Shown in pieces: positions 10,341 to 21,429 of a stretch of DNA of 61,673 nucleotides. The stretch spans positions 1 to 61,673 of the forward strand of contig CAMCHJ010000011.1 in assembly GCA_945874665.1 (NCBI GenBank). The letters are read 5' to 3'. Origin of the DNA: Chitinophaga pinensis (GTDB taxonomy: Bacteria; Bacteroidota; Bacteroidia; UBA7662). The notes beneath the pieces are model-generated. The model saw only the letters and a list, made by a program, of their open reading frames with translations. It was not told the origin of the DNA and ran no database searches. Position numbers and translations under genes: made by a program. Every line of letters begins with the position of its first letter. The stretch's first letter is position 1.

Positions 10341-10697
10341 ATGGCAAATAATAAGATTTCACGTCGTACTCGCATCAAGAGAGGCATTCGTAAGCGGATT
10401 ACGGGCACTGCAGAGCGTCCACGCCTTTCTGTATACAGAAGTAATAAAGAGATTTACGCACAGCTCATCGATGATGTAGCGGGTCGTACCCTGGCAGCTG
10501 CTTCTTCTACAGAAAAAGAAGTAAGCACTGAGGTAGCTAACAAAGTGGATTCGTCTATGAAAGTAGGCAAAGCTTTGGCAGCAAAGGCTATCGCAGCTGG
10601 CATTAGCAGTGTTGTATTCGATCGTAATGGATACCTCTATCATGGCCGTGTAAAGGCTTTGGCAGAAGGTGCTCGTGAAGGTGGTTTGAATTTTTAA
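10341..10697 (+). CDS. rplR: 50S ribosomal protein L18
   Basis: A 118-residue 5S rRNA-binding protein. The [22 protein letters not shown]-terminal RNA-binding region is followed by the [16 protein letters not shown] core and the [24 protein letters not shown] tail, all diagnostic of L18. It lies between rplF and rpsE. Confidence 0.96.
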   Translation: MANNKISRRTRIKRGIRKRITGTAERPRLSVYRSNKEIYAQLIDDVAGRTLAAASSTEKEVSTEVANKVDSSMKVGKALAAKAIAAGISSVVFDRNGYLYHGRVKALAEGAREGGLNF

Positions 10698-10709
10698 GAA
10701 TTAAGCGAA

Positions 10710-11228
10710 ATGTCAACATCGAACATAAGAAGAGTTAAGGCTAGTGAGATTGAGTTGAAAGACCGTCTCGTTAGTGTTCAGCGTGTGGCCAAGGTTACAA
10801 AAGGCGGACGTACATTCAGTTTCTCGGCTATCGTAGTGGTAGGTGATGAAAACGGTATTGTAGGTTACGGTTTGGGTAAGGCCAAGGAAGTTTCTGAGGC
10901 GATTGCCAAAGGAATCGACGACGCTAAGAAGTCATTGATCAAAGTGCCTATCATGAAAGGTACCATTCCTCACGAGGCAGATGGTAAGTTCGGCGGTGGT
11001 CGTGTTTATATCAAGCCAGCTTCACATGGTACAGGCGTAATTGCCGGTGGTGCTATGCGTGCAGTTTTGGAAAGCGCGGGTATTACCGACGTTTTGGCCA
11101 AGTCTAAAGGTTCTTCTAACCCACACAACGTGGTGAAGGCAACCATCGACGCCCTTGCGCAATTGCGTGATCCATTTACGGTATCACAGCACCGCAACAT
11201 CAAAATGTCTAACGTTTTTAACGGATAA
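10710..11228 (+). CDS. rpsE: 30S ribosomal protein S5
   Basis: A 172-residue S5. The double-stranded-RNA-binding domain ([41 protein letters not shown]) and the C-terminal domain ([21 protein letters not shown]) are clear. S5 lies at the mRNA entry and affects decoding accuracy. The gene ends 3 bases before the rpmD start. Confidence 0.97.
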   Translation: MSTSNIRRVKASEIELKDRLVSVQRVAKVTKGGRTFSFSAIVVVGDENGIVGYGLGKAKEVSEAIAKGIDDAKKSLIKVPIMKGTIPHEADGKFGGGRVYIKPASHGTGVIAGGAMRAVLESAGITDVLAKSKGSSNPHNVVKATIDALAQLRDPFTVSQHRNIKMSNVFNG

Positions 11229-11231
11229 GTC

Positions 11232-11411
11232 ATGGCTAGAGTTAGAGTTACACAAATCAAAAGTGGTATTGGCCGTCCAGAACGTCAGAAGCGCACTTTA
11301 TTGGCATTGGGACTTCGTAAGCCACATGCTACTGTAGAACATGAAGGTACAGCACAGGTTCTTGGCATGATCAAGAAGGTATTGCACCTGGTTAAAGTAG
11401 AGGAAATTTAA
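11232..11411 (+). CDS. rpmD: 50S ribosomal protein L30 (small gene)
   Basis: A 59-codon frame from ATG 11232 to TAA 11409. The product opens MARVRVTQIKSGIGRPERQK and continues with TLLALGLRKPHATVEHEGT and MIKKVLHLVKVEEI, which is L30. The position between rpsE and rplO with 3-base gaps on both sides is the standard spc-operon place. It is easily missed because it is under 60 codons. Confidence 0.95.
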   Translation: MARVRVTQIKSGIGRPERQKRTLLALGLRKPHATVEHEGTAQVLGMIKKVLHLVKVEEI

Positions 11412-11414
11412 GAT

Positions 11415-11864
11415 ATGGAACTTAGCAATTTAAAACCTGCAGCAGGTAGTATCAAAACGCGCAAGCGTATTGGTCGTGGCCAAGGTTCAGGTCGTGGTGG
11501 TACTTCTACCAAAGGTCACAAAGGTGCCCAGAGTCGTGCTGGTTTCAGCACCAAGCGTGGTTTTGAAGGCGGTCAAATGCCGTTGAAACTTCGTGTTCCT
11601 AAGTTTGGATTCAAAAACCACAACCGTGTAGAGTTTAACGCTGTAAACTTGGACGTACTCCAGGAGATGGCTACCAACTACAAGGCGGAAGTAATTGATC
11701 CAGCGTTTTTAGCTGCGCATGGCCTAATCGGCAATGCAAGCAAAAAAGTGAAAATCTTGGGTCGCGGTGAGTTAACCCTTAAGTTAAATGTTAGAGCGCA
11801 TGCCTTCAGTGCATCTGCCAAACAAATCATTGAAGCCGCTGGCGGCGTAGCTGAAGTTATCTAA
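11415..11864 (+). CDS. rplO: 50S ribosomal protein L15
   Basis: A 149-residue protein with the Gly-rich N-terminal segment TRKRIGRGQGSGRGGTSTKG and the GGQMPLKLRVPKFGFKN block of L15. The C-terminal GRGELTLKLNVRAHAFSASA is also conserved. L15 is a late-assembly protein that reaches into 23S rRNA. It starts 3 bases after rpmD and ends 5 bases before secY. Confidence 0.96.
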   Translation: MELSNLKPAAGSIKTRKRIGRGQGSGRGGTSTKGHKGAQSRAGFSTKRGFEGGQMPLKLRVPKFGFKNHNRVEFNAVNLDVLQEMATNYKAEVIDPAFLAAHGLIGNASKKVKILGRGELTLKLNVRAHAFSASAKQIIEAAGGVAEVI

Positions 11865-11869
11865 GCAAC

Positions 11870-13228
11870 ATGAAGAATTTTATCAATACGATAAGGAACA
11901 TCTTCAAGATCGAAGAGCTCAAGTCGAGGATCCTCATGACCCTCGGCCTGTTGCTTATTTATCGCTTGGGTTCGTACGTGGTATTGCCAGGTATAGATCC
12001 AGTGATTTTAGAGGATTTAACTCCACAGGGTGGTAGTGCCGGTTTAACAGGTTTAATTGACTTGTTTGCTGGTGGTGCCTTTTCGAGAGCCTCTGTCTTC
12101 GCCTTGGGTATTATGCCATACATCTCTGCTTCGATTGTGGTGCAATTGATGGGCATGGTGGTTCCGAGCTTCCAAAAGATGATGAAAGAGGGTGAAAGTG
12201 GTCGCAACAAGATCAATCAAATTACCCGCTACCTCACCATTGTAATTACCGGAGCACAAGCCATTGGCTTCTTGATTAACTTGAAAGCACAGTTTTTACC
12301 AGCTATCATTTTGCGTACGGGTGAGTCGTTAGATTTCTCTTTCGTGCTCTCTACGGTGGTGGTATTGACAGCCGGTACCATGTTTGTAATGTGGTTGGGT
12401 GAAAAAATAACGGATCGTGGCCTTGGTAATGGTATTTCACTCATCATCATGGTGGGTATTATTGCCCGCCTCCCAGATGCATTGTTCGCTGAATTTCAAT
12501 TCCGCGTAGGTTCTGGTGGCGGTGGTTTGGTGCCTTTCTTAATTGAAATAGTAATGCTCGCAGTGGTGGTTGGCTTGACCATCCTCTTAGTGCAGGGCAC
12601 ACGTAAAATTCCAATTCAGGTCGCCAAAAGAGTTGTGGGCAATCGCATGTATGGAGGTACGCGTCAGTACATTCCCATCAAGGTGAATGCCGCTGGCGTA
12701 ATGCCCATCATCTTTGCACAAGCCATCATGTTCTTACCAGCAACGGTAGCACAGTTTTTCCCAGACAGCGATTTTAGTCAGGGTGTGGTTTCTGCCTTTG
12801 TAGATTTTACTTCGGTAACTTATAACGTAACGTTAGCAGTCTTGATCATTGTGTTCACGTACTTCTATACGTCACTCTCAGTAAATTCAAATCAAATGTC
12901 GGAAGACCTCAAGCGCAACGGTGCTTTCATCCCTGGGGTGAAGCCTGGTCGCAAGACCGCTGAGTTCCTCGACGATATCTTGGCGAGGATAACCCTCCCA
13001 GGTTCCATCTTCCTGGCTGCAGTAGCCATACTGCCTGCGATTGCAACGATTGCAGGTGTGAACTCTCAATTCGCCCAGTTTTATGGCGGTACCTCTTTGT
13101 TGATCATGGTAGGGGTTATCCTCGACACTTTACAACAGATAGAAAGCCACTTACTGATGCGTCACTATGATGGTTTAATGAAAACTGGCCGTATTAAAGG
13201 TCGGGCTGCTGCAGGTGCTGCTATCTAA
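11870..13228 (+). CDS. secY: Protein translocase channel SecY
   Basis: A 452-residue polytopic membrane protein forming the SecYEG channel. Ten membrane segments can be followed, beginning around residues 20-38. The N-terminal LGSYVVLPGIDP and plug region GGAFSRASVFALGIMPYISASI, the GLGNGISLIIMVGI segment, and the C-terminal LLMRHYDGLMK motif are SecY signatures. Its partner secE is at 39473. adk and map, which often follow secY, are absent: infA starts 6 bases later. Confidence 0.97.
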   Translation: MKNFINTIRNIFKIEELKSRILMTLGLLLIYRLGSYVVLPGIDPVILEDLTPQGGSAGLTGLIDLFAGGAFSRASVFALGIMPYISASIVVQLMGMVVPSFQKMMKEGESGRNKINQITRYLTIVITGAQAIGFLINLKAQFLPAIILRTGESLDFSFVLSTVVVLTAGTMFVMWLGEKITDRGLGNGISLIIMVGIIARLPDALFAEFQFRVGSGGGGLVPFLIEIVMLAVVVGLTILLVQGTRKIPIQVAKRVVGNRMYGGTRQYIPIKVNAAGVMPIIFAQAIMFLPATVAQFFPDSDFSQGVVSAFVDFTSVTYNVTLAVLIIVFTYFYTSLSVNSNQMSEDLKRNGAFIPGVKPGRKTAEFLDDILARITLPGSIFLAAVAILPAIATIAGVNSQFAQFYGGTSLLIMVGVILDTLQQIESHLLMRHYDGLMKTGRIKGRAAAGAAI

Positions 13229-13234
13229 TTTAAA

Positions 13235-13450
13235 ATGGCAAAACAAACCTCCATCAAGCAAGACGGAACCATTCTCGAGGCACTTTCAAATGCTATGTTT
13301 CGGGTAGAATTGGAGAACGGTCACCAGATCGTTGCCCACATCTCAGGAAAGATGCGTATGAATTACATCAAAATCCTGCCGGGTGACCGCGTTCAGGTGG
13401 AGATGTCGCCTTACGACTTGACAAAAGGAAGAATCTCATATAGATATTAA
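13235..13450 (+). CDS. infA: Translation initiation factor IF-1
   Basis: A 71-residue OB-fold protein opening [20 protein letters not shown]. It has the conserved [20 protein letters not shown] and [20 protein letters not shown] blocks. IF-1 blocks the A site during initiation. Length matches the family, and it lies between secY and rpmJ. Confidence 0.97.
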   Translation: MAKQTSIKQDGTILEALSNAMFRVELENGHQIVAHISGKMRMNYIKILPGDRVQVEMSPYDLTKGRISYRY

Positions 13451-13454
13451 TACC

Positions 13455-13571
13455 ATGAAAGTAAGAACCTCAATCAAGAAGCGCAGCGTTGATTGTAAGA
13501 TCGTACGTAGAAACGGAAAGCTTTACGTGATCAACAAGAAGAACCCTAAGTACAAACAAAGACAAGGATAA
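13455..13571 (+). CDS. rpmJ: 50S ribosomal protein L36 (small gene, zinc-free form)
   Basis: A 38-codon frame from ATG 13455 to TAA 13569 encodes [20 protein letters not shown] followed by [18 protein letters not shown]. The CKIVRR and KYKQRQG motifs identify L36. Of the usual Cys3-His zinc site only one Cys remains; the other positions are Ser, Asn and Lys/Tyr, so this is the C- form. It lies between infA and rpsM as in most bacteria. Confidence 0.95.
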   Translation: MKVRTSIKKRSVDCKIVRRNGKLYVINKKNPKYKQRQG

Positions 13572-13580
13572 ACCATCATT

Positions 13581-13958
13581 ATGGCAAGGATAGCAGGTAT
13601 TGACCTACCTAAGAACAAGAGGGGCGAAATTGGCCTTACCTACATCTACGGAGTAGGTCGCTCAGCAGCCCGTGAAATTCTGGAGCGCTGCGAAATTGAC
13701 GTGAATGTCAAAGTTGGCGAGTGGACGGACGATCAAGCGAATCAGATTCGTACGATCATCACTGAAGAGTACAAAACTGAAGGTGAACTTCGTTCCGAGG
13801 TTCAGCTGAACATCAAGCGATTGATGGACATCGGCTGTTACCGTGGATTGCGTCATCGTAAAGGTTTGCCTGTGAGAGGCCAGCGTACGAAGAACAATAC
13901 ACGTACACGTAAGGGTAAGCGTAAAACTGTGGCCAATAAGAAAAAAGCCACCAAGTAA
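13581..13958 (+). CDS. rpsM: 30S ribosomal protein S13
   Basis: A 125-residue S13. The helix-two-turn-helix N-terminus ([34 protein letters not shown]) and the basic tail [20 protein letters not shown] are clear. S13 bridges the 30S head to L5 and contacts P-site tRNA. It opens the alpha-operon part of the cluster. Confidence 0.97.
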   Translation: MARIAGIDLPKNKRGEIGLTYIYGVGRSAAREILERCEIDVNVKVGEWTDDQANQIRTIITEEYKTEGELRSEVQLNIKRLMDIGCYRGLRHRKGLPVRGQRTKNNTRTRKGKRKTVANKKKATK

Positions 13959-13970
13959 TAAACAGTAGCA

Positions 13971-14360
13971 ATGGCTAAGAATACTAAAGTTGTAAAGAAG
14001 CGGGTAGTGAAAGTGGAGGCCATCGGTCAGATCCACATCAGTTCTACCTTCAATAACATCATCATCTCTATCACCAATAATGAGGGGCAGGTGATTTCAT
14101 GGGCTTCTGCTGGTAAAGCAGGTTTCCGTGGTTCGAAGAAAAACACTCCTTATGCTGCTCAGGTAGCTGCTCAGGATTGCGGCAAGGTGGCCTATGATTT
14201 AGGTTTCCGTCGTGCTGAGGTATTGGTAAAAGGCCCAGGTGCCGGTCGTGAATCAGCTATCCGTGCCTTAGGTGGTTTGGGTATCGAAATCACAACCATC
14301 ACCGACGTGACGCCAATTCCACACAATGGTTGTCGTCCTCCGAAGAGAAGAAGGGTTTAA
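13971..14360 (+). CDS. rpsK: 30S ribosomal protein S11
   Basis: A 129-residue S11, with [38 protein letters not shown] and the C-terminal [18 protein letters not shown] that is nearly invariant. S11 forms the platform of the 30S near the mRNA exit with S7 and S18/S21. It starts 12 bases after rpsM. Confidence 0.97.
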   Translation: MAKNTKVVKKRVVKVEAIGQIHISSTFNNIIISITNNEGQVISWASAGKAGFRGSKKNTPYAAQVAAQDCGKVAYDLGFRRAEVLVKGPGAGRESAIRALGGLGIEITTITDVTPIPHNGCRPPKRRRV

Positions 14361-14378
14361 TTTTTAAAGAAAGAAGAA

Positions 14379-14987
14379 ATGGCAAGATATACAGGCCCCA
14401 AAAGCAAAATCGCCCGCAGGTTTAAGGAAGCGATTTTCGGTCCGGATAAAGCGCTTCAGCGCAAAAATTACGGTCCAGGACAGCATGGCCCCGGCAAGCG
14501 TGCTCCGAAGAAATCGGAATATGCAGTGCAGTTGATGGAGAAGCAGAAGGCGAAATACACTTATGGTGTTTTGGAGCGTCAGTTCCGCAAAATTTTCGAC
14601 AAGGCCAACCGCAAAAAAGGTACAACAGGTGAAAACCTCTTAAAATTCCTGGAGGCTCGTTTAGACAACACGGTTTTCCGTTTGGGCATTGCGCCTACAC
14701 GTGATGGTGGACGTCAGTTGGTTTCACACCGTCACATCACTGTGAATGGTGAAGTAGTAAACATCCCTTCATACGAACTACGTCCTGGTGATGTTGTTGG
14801 TGTCCGGGAGAAGTCAAAGTCCCTCGAAACCATCAGCACTTCGTTGAGTGGTAAACAAGGTTCTAAGTTCTCTTGGTTAGAATGGGACAAAGAAAAGATG
14901 GAAGGACGTTTCCTCGCCCTTCCGGAGCGTGATCAGATCCCTGAAAACATCAAGGAACAGCTGATCGTAGAATTGTACTCTAAGTAA
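14379..14987 (+). CDS. rpsD: 30S ribosomal protein S4
   Basis: A 202-residue S4. The S4 RNA-binding domain is visible as [18 protein letters not shown] followed by [13 protein letters not shown]. The N-terminal zinc-ligand cysteines found in some S4 proteins are missing. S4 nucleates 5'-domain assembly and affects decoding fidelity. It precedes rpoA, the conserved alpha-operon order. Confidence 0.97.
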   Translation: MARYTGPKSKIARRFKEAIFGPDKALQRKNYGPGQHGPGKRAPKKSEYAVQLMEKQKAKYTYGVLERQFRKIFDKANRKKGTTGENLLKFLEARLDNTVFRLGIAPTRDGGRQLVSHRHITVNGEVVNIPSYELRPGDVVGVREKSKSLETISTSLSGKQGSKFSWLEWDKEKMEGRFLALPERDQIPENIKEQLIVELYSK

Positions 14988-15008
14988 TATTAACTAATCT
15001 GATAATCA

Positions 15009-16001
15009 ATGTCGATCCTAGCTTTTCAGAAGCCCGATAAAGTATTAATGCAGAAGGCTACCGAATTCGAAGGCAGCTTCGAATTCAAGCCTTTGGAGCC
15101 CGGCTTCGGTGTAACCATCGGTAATGCGCTTCGCAGGATCCTGCTTTCATCTTTAGAAGGATACGCGATTACATCCATCCGAGTTCCTGGTGTAGACCAC
15201 GAATTCACCACTGTTAAAGGTGTTGTGGAAGATGTTATCGAAGTTGTTCTTAATCTCAAGCAAGTCCGTTTCAAAGCAAAATTTGAAAACGCTGACGCTG
15301 AGAAAGTATATGTAACCGTTAAAGGCAAGGACCAGTTTGTTGCCGGCGACATCGAGAAGTTCTCTTCGAACTTTGAGGTGCTCAATCCTGAGCTCGTGAT
15401 TTGCACCATGGACAGTGGTGTAAACTTTGAAATCGAGTTGACGATTGAAAAAGGACGGGGTTACGTAGCTGCTGATGAAAATAAGCAGGCTGATGCCGCC
15501 ATAGGTGTAATTCCTATTGATAGCATTTTTACACCCATTAAGAATGTAAAATATGCTGTAGAAAACACCCGTGTAGAGCAGAAGACCGACTATGAGAAGT
15601 TGATTATCGACCTCAAAACAGATGGTTCTGTGCACCCAGAAGAGGCGTTGAAAGAAGCTGCTAAGATTTTAATACAGCACTTCATGTTGTTCTCAGATGA
15701 GTCCATTACACTGGAGTCAAAGCCTAAGGATATTGCCAATGAAGTGGACGAGAACATCCTCCACATGCGCAAAATCTTAAAAACCCCGTTGAGCGATCTC
15801 GATTTATCAGTGCGTGCCTACAATTGTTTGAAGGCTGCTGAGATCAAGTCACTTGGCGACCTGGTAAAGTATGATATAGCCGATCTTTTAAAGTTCCGCA
15901 ACTTCGGTAAGAAGTCGTTGACCGAGTTAGAAGAGTTAGTGAGGGAAAAAGGTCTCACTTTCGGTATGGAAATTACAAAGTATAAACTTGATGAGGAATA
16001 A
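15009..16001 (+). CDS. rpoA: RNA polymerase alpha subunit
   Basis: A 330-residue alpha subunit. The dimerising N-terminal domain carries [21 protein letters not shown] (about residues 33-53, split by the usual Gly-Asn). A linker is followed by the C-terminal helix-hairpin-helix domain with [20 protein letters not shown] and [19 protein letters not shown], which contacts promoter DNA and activators. beta and beta' are encoded at 42431-50555. Confidence 0.97.
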   Translation: MSILAFQKPDKVLMQKATEFEGSFEFKPLEPGFGVTIGNALRRILLSSLEGYAITSIRVPGVDHEFTTVKGVVEDVIEVVLNLKQVRFKAKFENADAEKVYVTVKGKDQFVAGDIEKFSSNFEVLNPELVICTMDSGVNFEIELTIEKGRGYVAADENKQADAAIGVIPIDSIFTPIKNVKYAVENTRVEQKTDYEKLIIDLKTDGSVHPEEALKEAAKILIQHFMLFSDESITLESKPKDIANEVDENILHMRKILKTPLSDLDLSVRAYNCLKAAEIKSLGDLVKYDIADLLKFRNFGKKSLTELEELVREKGLTFGMEITKYKLDEE

Positions 16002-16006
16002 GTCAT

Positions 16007-16510
16007 ATGCGTCACGGAAAGACATTTAATCATTTAGGCCGCACTACGCCGCATCGCAAGGCGATGTTGCAAAACATGGCGGTATCTCTTATCATGAATA
16101 AGAGAATCAATACTACTGTTGCCAAAGCAAAGGCTTTGCGTAAAGTTATTGAGCCCATCATCACACGCTCTAAAGACGATGGCATGCATAGCCGTCGTAT
16201 GACCTTTACTTATCTCCAGGATAAGGAAGCGGTAAAAGAGTTGTTCGGTACCATCGCTGGCAAAGTAGCAGACCGTCCAGGTGGCTACACCCGCATCATC
16301 AAAACAGGTTTCCGTTTAGGTGACGCTGCTGAAATGTGCATGATGGAGTTGGTAGACTTCAACGAATTGTTGTTGAACGATACAAAAGCTAAGAAGGCTA
16401 AGAACACCCGTCGTGGTCGCGCTACAGCTAAAAAAGCAGCACCAGCAGAAGTGGTTGCAGAAACCCCAGTGGTTGAAGCAGCTGCTGAAGAAGCACCAAA
16501 GGCAGAGTAA
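16007..16510 (+). CDS. rplQ: 50S ribosomal protein L17, extended
   Basis: A 167-residue L17 starting [20 protein letters not shown]. The core ends near residue 125 and is followed by an Ala/Lys/Glu-rich tail (about residues 126-167), as in other Bacteroidota; E. coli L17 is about 127 residues. It is the last gene of the ribosomal cluster, and a terminator follows at 16529. Confidence 0.96.
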   Translation: MRHGKTFNHLGRTTPHRKAMLQNMAVSLIMNKRINTTVAKAKALRKVIEPIITRSKDDGMHSRRMTFTYLQDKEAVKELFGTIAGKVADRPGGYTRIIKTGFRLGDAAEMCMMELVDFNELLLNDTKAKKAKNTRRGRATAKKAAPAEVVAETPVVEAAAEEAPKAE

Positions 16511-16528
16511 TCATCGCCACAGCAATAG

Positions 16529-16557
16529 AAGCCTCGGGATTTTCTCGGGGCTTTTTT
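16529..16557 (+). terminator. Intrinsic terminator after rplQ
   Basis: AAGCCTCG at 16529-16536 pairs with CGGGGCTT at 16546-16553 (8 pairs, one G-U) around a 9-base loop. The stem is followed by a T run to 16557. It lies 18 bases after the rplQ stop and would end the long ribosomal transcript. Confidence 0.85.
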
Positions 16558-16653
16558 GTGCGCTGCAATTGTTTGAGGTACGGCAGTTAGGCAGCAGTCT
16601 ACCTTGGTTTGAGTTTTCCTGCATAAGCTGTGGATTACTACCTGCCTTTTGCC

Positions 16654-16684
16654 TTGTTTAGCGACGCATATATCAGTAAATTTG
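16654..16684 (+). promoter_or_regulatory. Bacteroidota-type promoter for carA
   Basis: TTG at 16654-16656, a 20-base spacer, then TAAATTTG at 16677-16684, which matches the -33 TTG / -7 TAnnTTTG consensus of the Bacteroidota housekeeping sigma factor. The inferred start site is near 16690, about 9 bases before the carA ATG at 16699. It also rules out the earlier in-frame ATG at 16630 as the translation start. Confidence 0.7.
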
Positions 16685-16698
16685 TAAAACGTTTTTTT

Positions 16699-19096
<2,398 letters not shown>

Positions 19097-19099
19097 AAG

Positions 19100-19399
19100 A
19101 TGCAGCGCCTGAAAGCCTTGTTGCCCTTGCTCAAAAACCGCTTTGTGCTCGTGGGCCTTGTTTTTTTGGTCTGGATGGTGTTTTTCGACAGCAATGATCT
19201 GATTTCTCAGTATAAATACAAACGGAAATTGCGGCAGCTCGAAGAGAATAAGAACTTTTATCTAGAGCAAATTGAGCTGGTCAAGCAAGACAAAGAAGAG
19301 CTCTTTACCAATTTAAAAAAGCTCGAAAAATTTGCGCGAGAAAAGTACAAAATGAAGCGAGACGATGAAGATCTGTACATCGTGCTTCGAGAGAAATGA
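19100..19399 (+). CDS. FtsB/DivIC-family septum formation protein
   Basis: A 99-residue bitopic protein. A short cytoplasmic N-terminus is followed by one membrane segment (about residues 14-30, RFVLVGLVFLVWMVFF) and a charged coiled coil (about 38-75), ending in a small REKYKMKRDDEDLYIVLREK domain. The layout and the final KMK..DE.IY/LYI motif fit FtsB/DivIC, which links FtsL and FtsQ in the divisome. It follows eno by 3 bases, as ftsB does in many bacteria. The choice between FtsB and DivIC names is open. Confidence 0.8.
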   Translation: MQRLKALLPLLKNRFVLVGLVFLVWMVFFDSNDLISQYKYKRKLRQLEENKNFYLEQIELVKQDKEELFTNLKKLEKFAREKYKMKRDDEDLYIVLREK

Positions 19400-19405
19400 A
19401 AAAAG

Positions 19406-19427
19406 AGAGGTGCCTTGTGGCACCTCT
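19406..19427. terminator. Symmetrical terminator hairpin after the ftsB-like gene
   Basis: AGAGGTGCC (19406-19414) pairs perfectly with GGCACCTCT (19419-19427) around TTGT, flanked by A-rich sequence on the left and TTTA on the right. It can therefore work in both directions. On + it ends carA-eno-ftsB-like. On - it lies directly after the stop of the remnant frame at 19428-19631. Confidence 0.85.
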
Positions 19428-19631
19428 TTATGGTTTAAAGGGGAAGGCCATTTTGAACTCAGCATTTCGCAGGTCTTTATACAAGCTACTGCCAGACTGA
19501 AATAAGCGATTCTTGACCCTCCCGGTTAAGAGCAATGTGGGAAGTCCTGATCGGTTGTTTGCGAAAGTATCGATTGCCGTGATGTCAAAATTGGCCTCTA
19601 ATAGAGATTTTTGAGCAAAATGGATGTATGG
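19428..19631 (-). pseudogene. Headless C-terminal coding remnant (family unknown)
   Basis: The minus strand has a 67-codon open frame that looks like the end of a real protein: HFAQKSLLEANFDITAIDTF, ANNRSGLPTLLLTGRVKNRL, FQSGSSLYKDLRNAEFKMAF and finally PFKP, then TAA at 19430-19428. It has no usable ATG near its upstream end and is closed by a stop at 19634-19632. The stop lies directly against the bidirectional hairpin at 19406-19427, as expected for a real gene end. The likeliest reading is the 3' scrap of a deleted or decayed gene. I cannot name the family. A short unrelated open frame by chance is the alternative. Confidence 0.45.
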
Positions 19632-19710
19632 TTATGCAAAACATATCCTTGTTTTAGTTGAGGTTGAAGCTATTGGAATTTCGTATCCAGGCCAATTTCT
19701 CAACTTCCAT

Positions 19711-19747
19711 AAATGCAAACAAAGGGTTGAGGAATGCCCCAACCCTT
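19711..19747 (-). terminator. Terminator after the T9SS cargo gene
   Basis: AAGGGTTG (19722-19729) pairs with CAACCCTT (19740-19747). Read on the minus strand, the stem is followed by a T-rich stretch (TTGTTTGCATTTA). It lies about 16 bases beyond the stop of the gene at 19763. Between it and the remnant frame (19632-19710) I see nothing coding. Confidence 0.7.
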
Positions 19748-19762
19748 GTGTAAAGCATGCTT

Positions 19763-21343
19763 TTATTGGATAACTAATCTGCTTACTGATGTCTGGCTGC
19801 CAGTGATTTCGAGCAGGTACATGCCCTCACTTAAACCAGTTAACGACAGCTCAATTTCTTGCAAGCCACCCTCTAGTTGTACATTTTTTTCGAGCATGAG
19901 TCGGCCCTGCAAATCGCGCAAGCGAATGGTTTGCGTTTGGCCGTTTTTTGCCTTTAGTTGCATGCGCACCCAATTTTTAGCAGGATTTGGATAGGTGCGT
20001 ACGATTGTCAAGTCGGGCTCGTTGATAGCAGCAGCGATGCCATTTAAGCCAAGTGTGAAGTTGACTTGGAGGGTGGGATTGCTATTGGTGAGGCTAAACA
20101 TATAGGTAGTAGAAGGCACGCCGAATAGTTCCACGCGCATGCCATAATTGCCAAAAGGCAAGTTGGTGAAATTGAAACTACCATCGTTGCGACTGTAGAT
20201 CACTTTCAGGAGATTTCCATTCACATTTTGTAAATAAACAGGCATGCCAGCCATGCCCACGCTGCCAGTAAATGGCAAGCCGTTGAATACACCACCGCCA
20301 GCGCCACCGCTGCCGCCACCTGTGCCAGTGGCTGCTTGTAAGGTGATGTTGCGTACAATGGTGTTGGAACTTGGAACGCTGTTGAAGGGTGTTGAGGCCA
20401 TCCAAGTGGTTACGTTGTCGTGGTAAGTAGGCGCATAGCTGGCTGCATTTCCGTTTAACAAGCGTACTAGCACGGCATATGGACCAGCGTTTATGGTGCT
20501 GAAGTAAAACTGCGCCATGCCGCTTGAGTCAGCAAAAAGCATGGTATCGATGGGCGTCCAGATGTTGTTTTGAACCGTAATAAGGATGGCCTGGAGGCTA
20601 TCTAAGCCAGTGGTTGAAGGGGTGTAGCCCGATACGTTTCCGGAGATGATGGTAGGGACGATGCTAGGACTTGTTTGCAGTTGAATGTTTAAGCCATTAT
20701 AAACGCCTGAGCTGAAGGCAGTGACGTGGGTAGCTTGGAACTGCAGGGTAGTGTTGCCATAAAAAGTGGTATAGTAAGCGCTATTGCTTGAATTTGCGCT
20801 GATGATGTAAACACCTAAGTTTCGAACTTGAAAGCCGTAATACATAAAGCCCATGCCCATGGTGTCGATCACGTTAAAGGATGTATCGAGCACTGGGCCA
20901 AGGAGACTCATCCGGTAAAGCGTCATAAGAACCGTGTCGCCCAAAGCCGTGGGTGATACTTGACCGTTTAGCCAAATGGATGCAGGGGGTGGGTTGGTGC
21001 CGCCTGAACAGTTGAACGAGTGACTGGTACTGTAACTTGGAGCAGAAAAGGTATCAACTACGCTCATGGTGAGGCCGCCACAGTTTGTGGTTGCAATCAC
21101 CACGCCAGGTCCTTGGCTCGAGGAGATTGTATAATTACTGTAAAAGTTTCCAATAGAATCGGTGAAAAGCGAGTCAAAAACCACACTGCTGGGGCTAAAC
21201 TGGATTTGCAGAAGAATTAACTGGTTGGGTATGCCTCCTAAAAGACCGTTGCTAACCGTTCCTTGCACTGTGAGCGTTTGTGCTTGACCAGCAAACGAAG
21301 TCAGTAAAAATAGAACGAGTGTGTAAATAAGTTTTTTCATCAT
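19763..21343 (-). CDS. Secreted protein with T9SS C-terminal sorting domain
   Basis: The likely start is the paired ATG at 21343/21340, giving MMKKLIYTLVLFLLTSFAGQAQ, a clear signal peptide; a longer frame to 21463 adds 40 residues with no signal-like character and is rejected. The 526-residue product is low in charge and rich in Ser, Thr, Asn and Gly, with beta-sandwich-like stretches and a Gly-rich linker (GTGGGSGGAGGG). It ends with a type A sorting domain: YPNPAKNWVRMQL, LRDLQGRLMLEK and GLSEGMYLLEI. It should cross the inner membrane by Sec and the outer membrane by the type IX system. No enzymatic motif is recognised. It lies 86 bases downstream of the VWA gene. Confidence 0.85.
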   Translation of the reverse strand: MMKKLIYTLVLFLLTSFAGQAQTLTVQGTVSNGLLGGIPNQLILLQIQFSPSSVVFDSLFTDSIGNFYSNYTISSSQGPGVVIATTNCGGLTMSVVDTFSAPSYSTSHSFNCSGGTNPPPASIWLNGQVSPTALGDTVLMTLYRMSLLGPVLDTSFNVIDTMGMGFMYYGFQVRNLGVYIISANSSNSAYYTTFYGNTTLQFQATHVTAFSSGVYNGLNIQLQTSPSIVPTIISGNVSGYTPSTTGLDSLQAILITVQNNIWTPIDTMLFADSSGMAQFYFSTINAGPYAVLVRLLNGNAASYAPTYHDNVTTWMASTPFNSVPSSNTIVRNITLQAATGTGGGSGGAGGGVFNGLPFTGSVGMAGMPVYLQNVNGNLLKVIYSRNDGSFNFTNLPFGNYGMRVELFGVPSTTYMFSLTNSNPTLQVNFTLGLNGIAAAINEPDLTIVRTYPNPAKNWVRMQLKAKNGQTQTIRLRDLQGRLMLEKNVQLEGGLQEIELSLTGLSEGMYLLEITGSQTSVSRLVIQ

Positions 21344-21429
21344 AACATGTTTTATACTCCATCTACGGAGATGCACAGCAAAAGGTTGGGTAAGATAGTG
21401 AATAAAGTAAAGTTGTAAGCTTATTTGTG

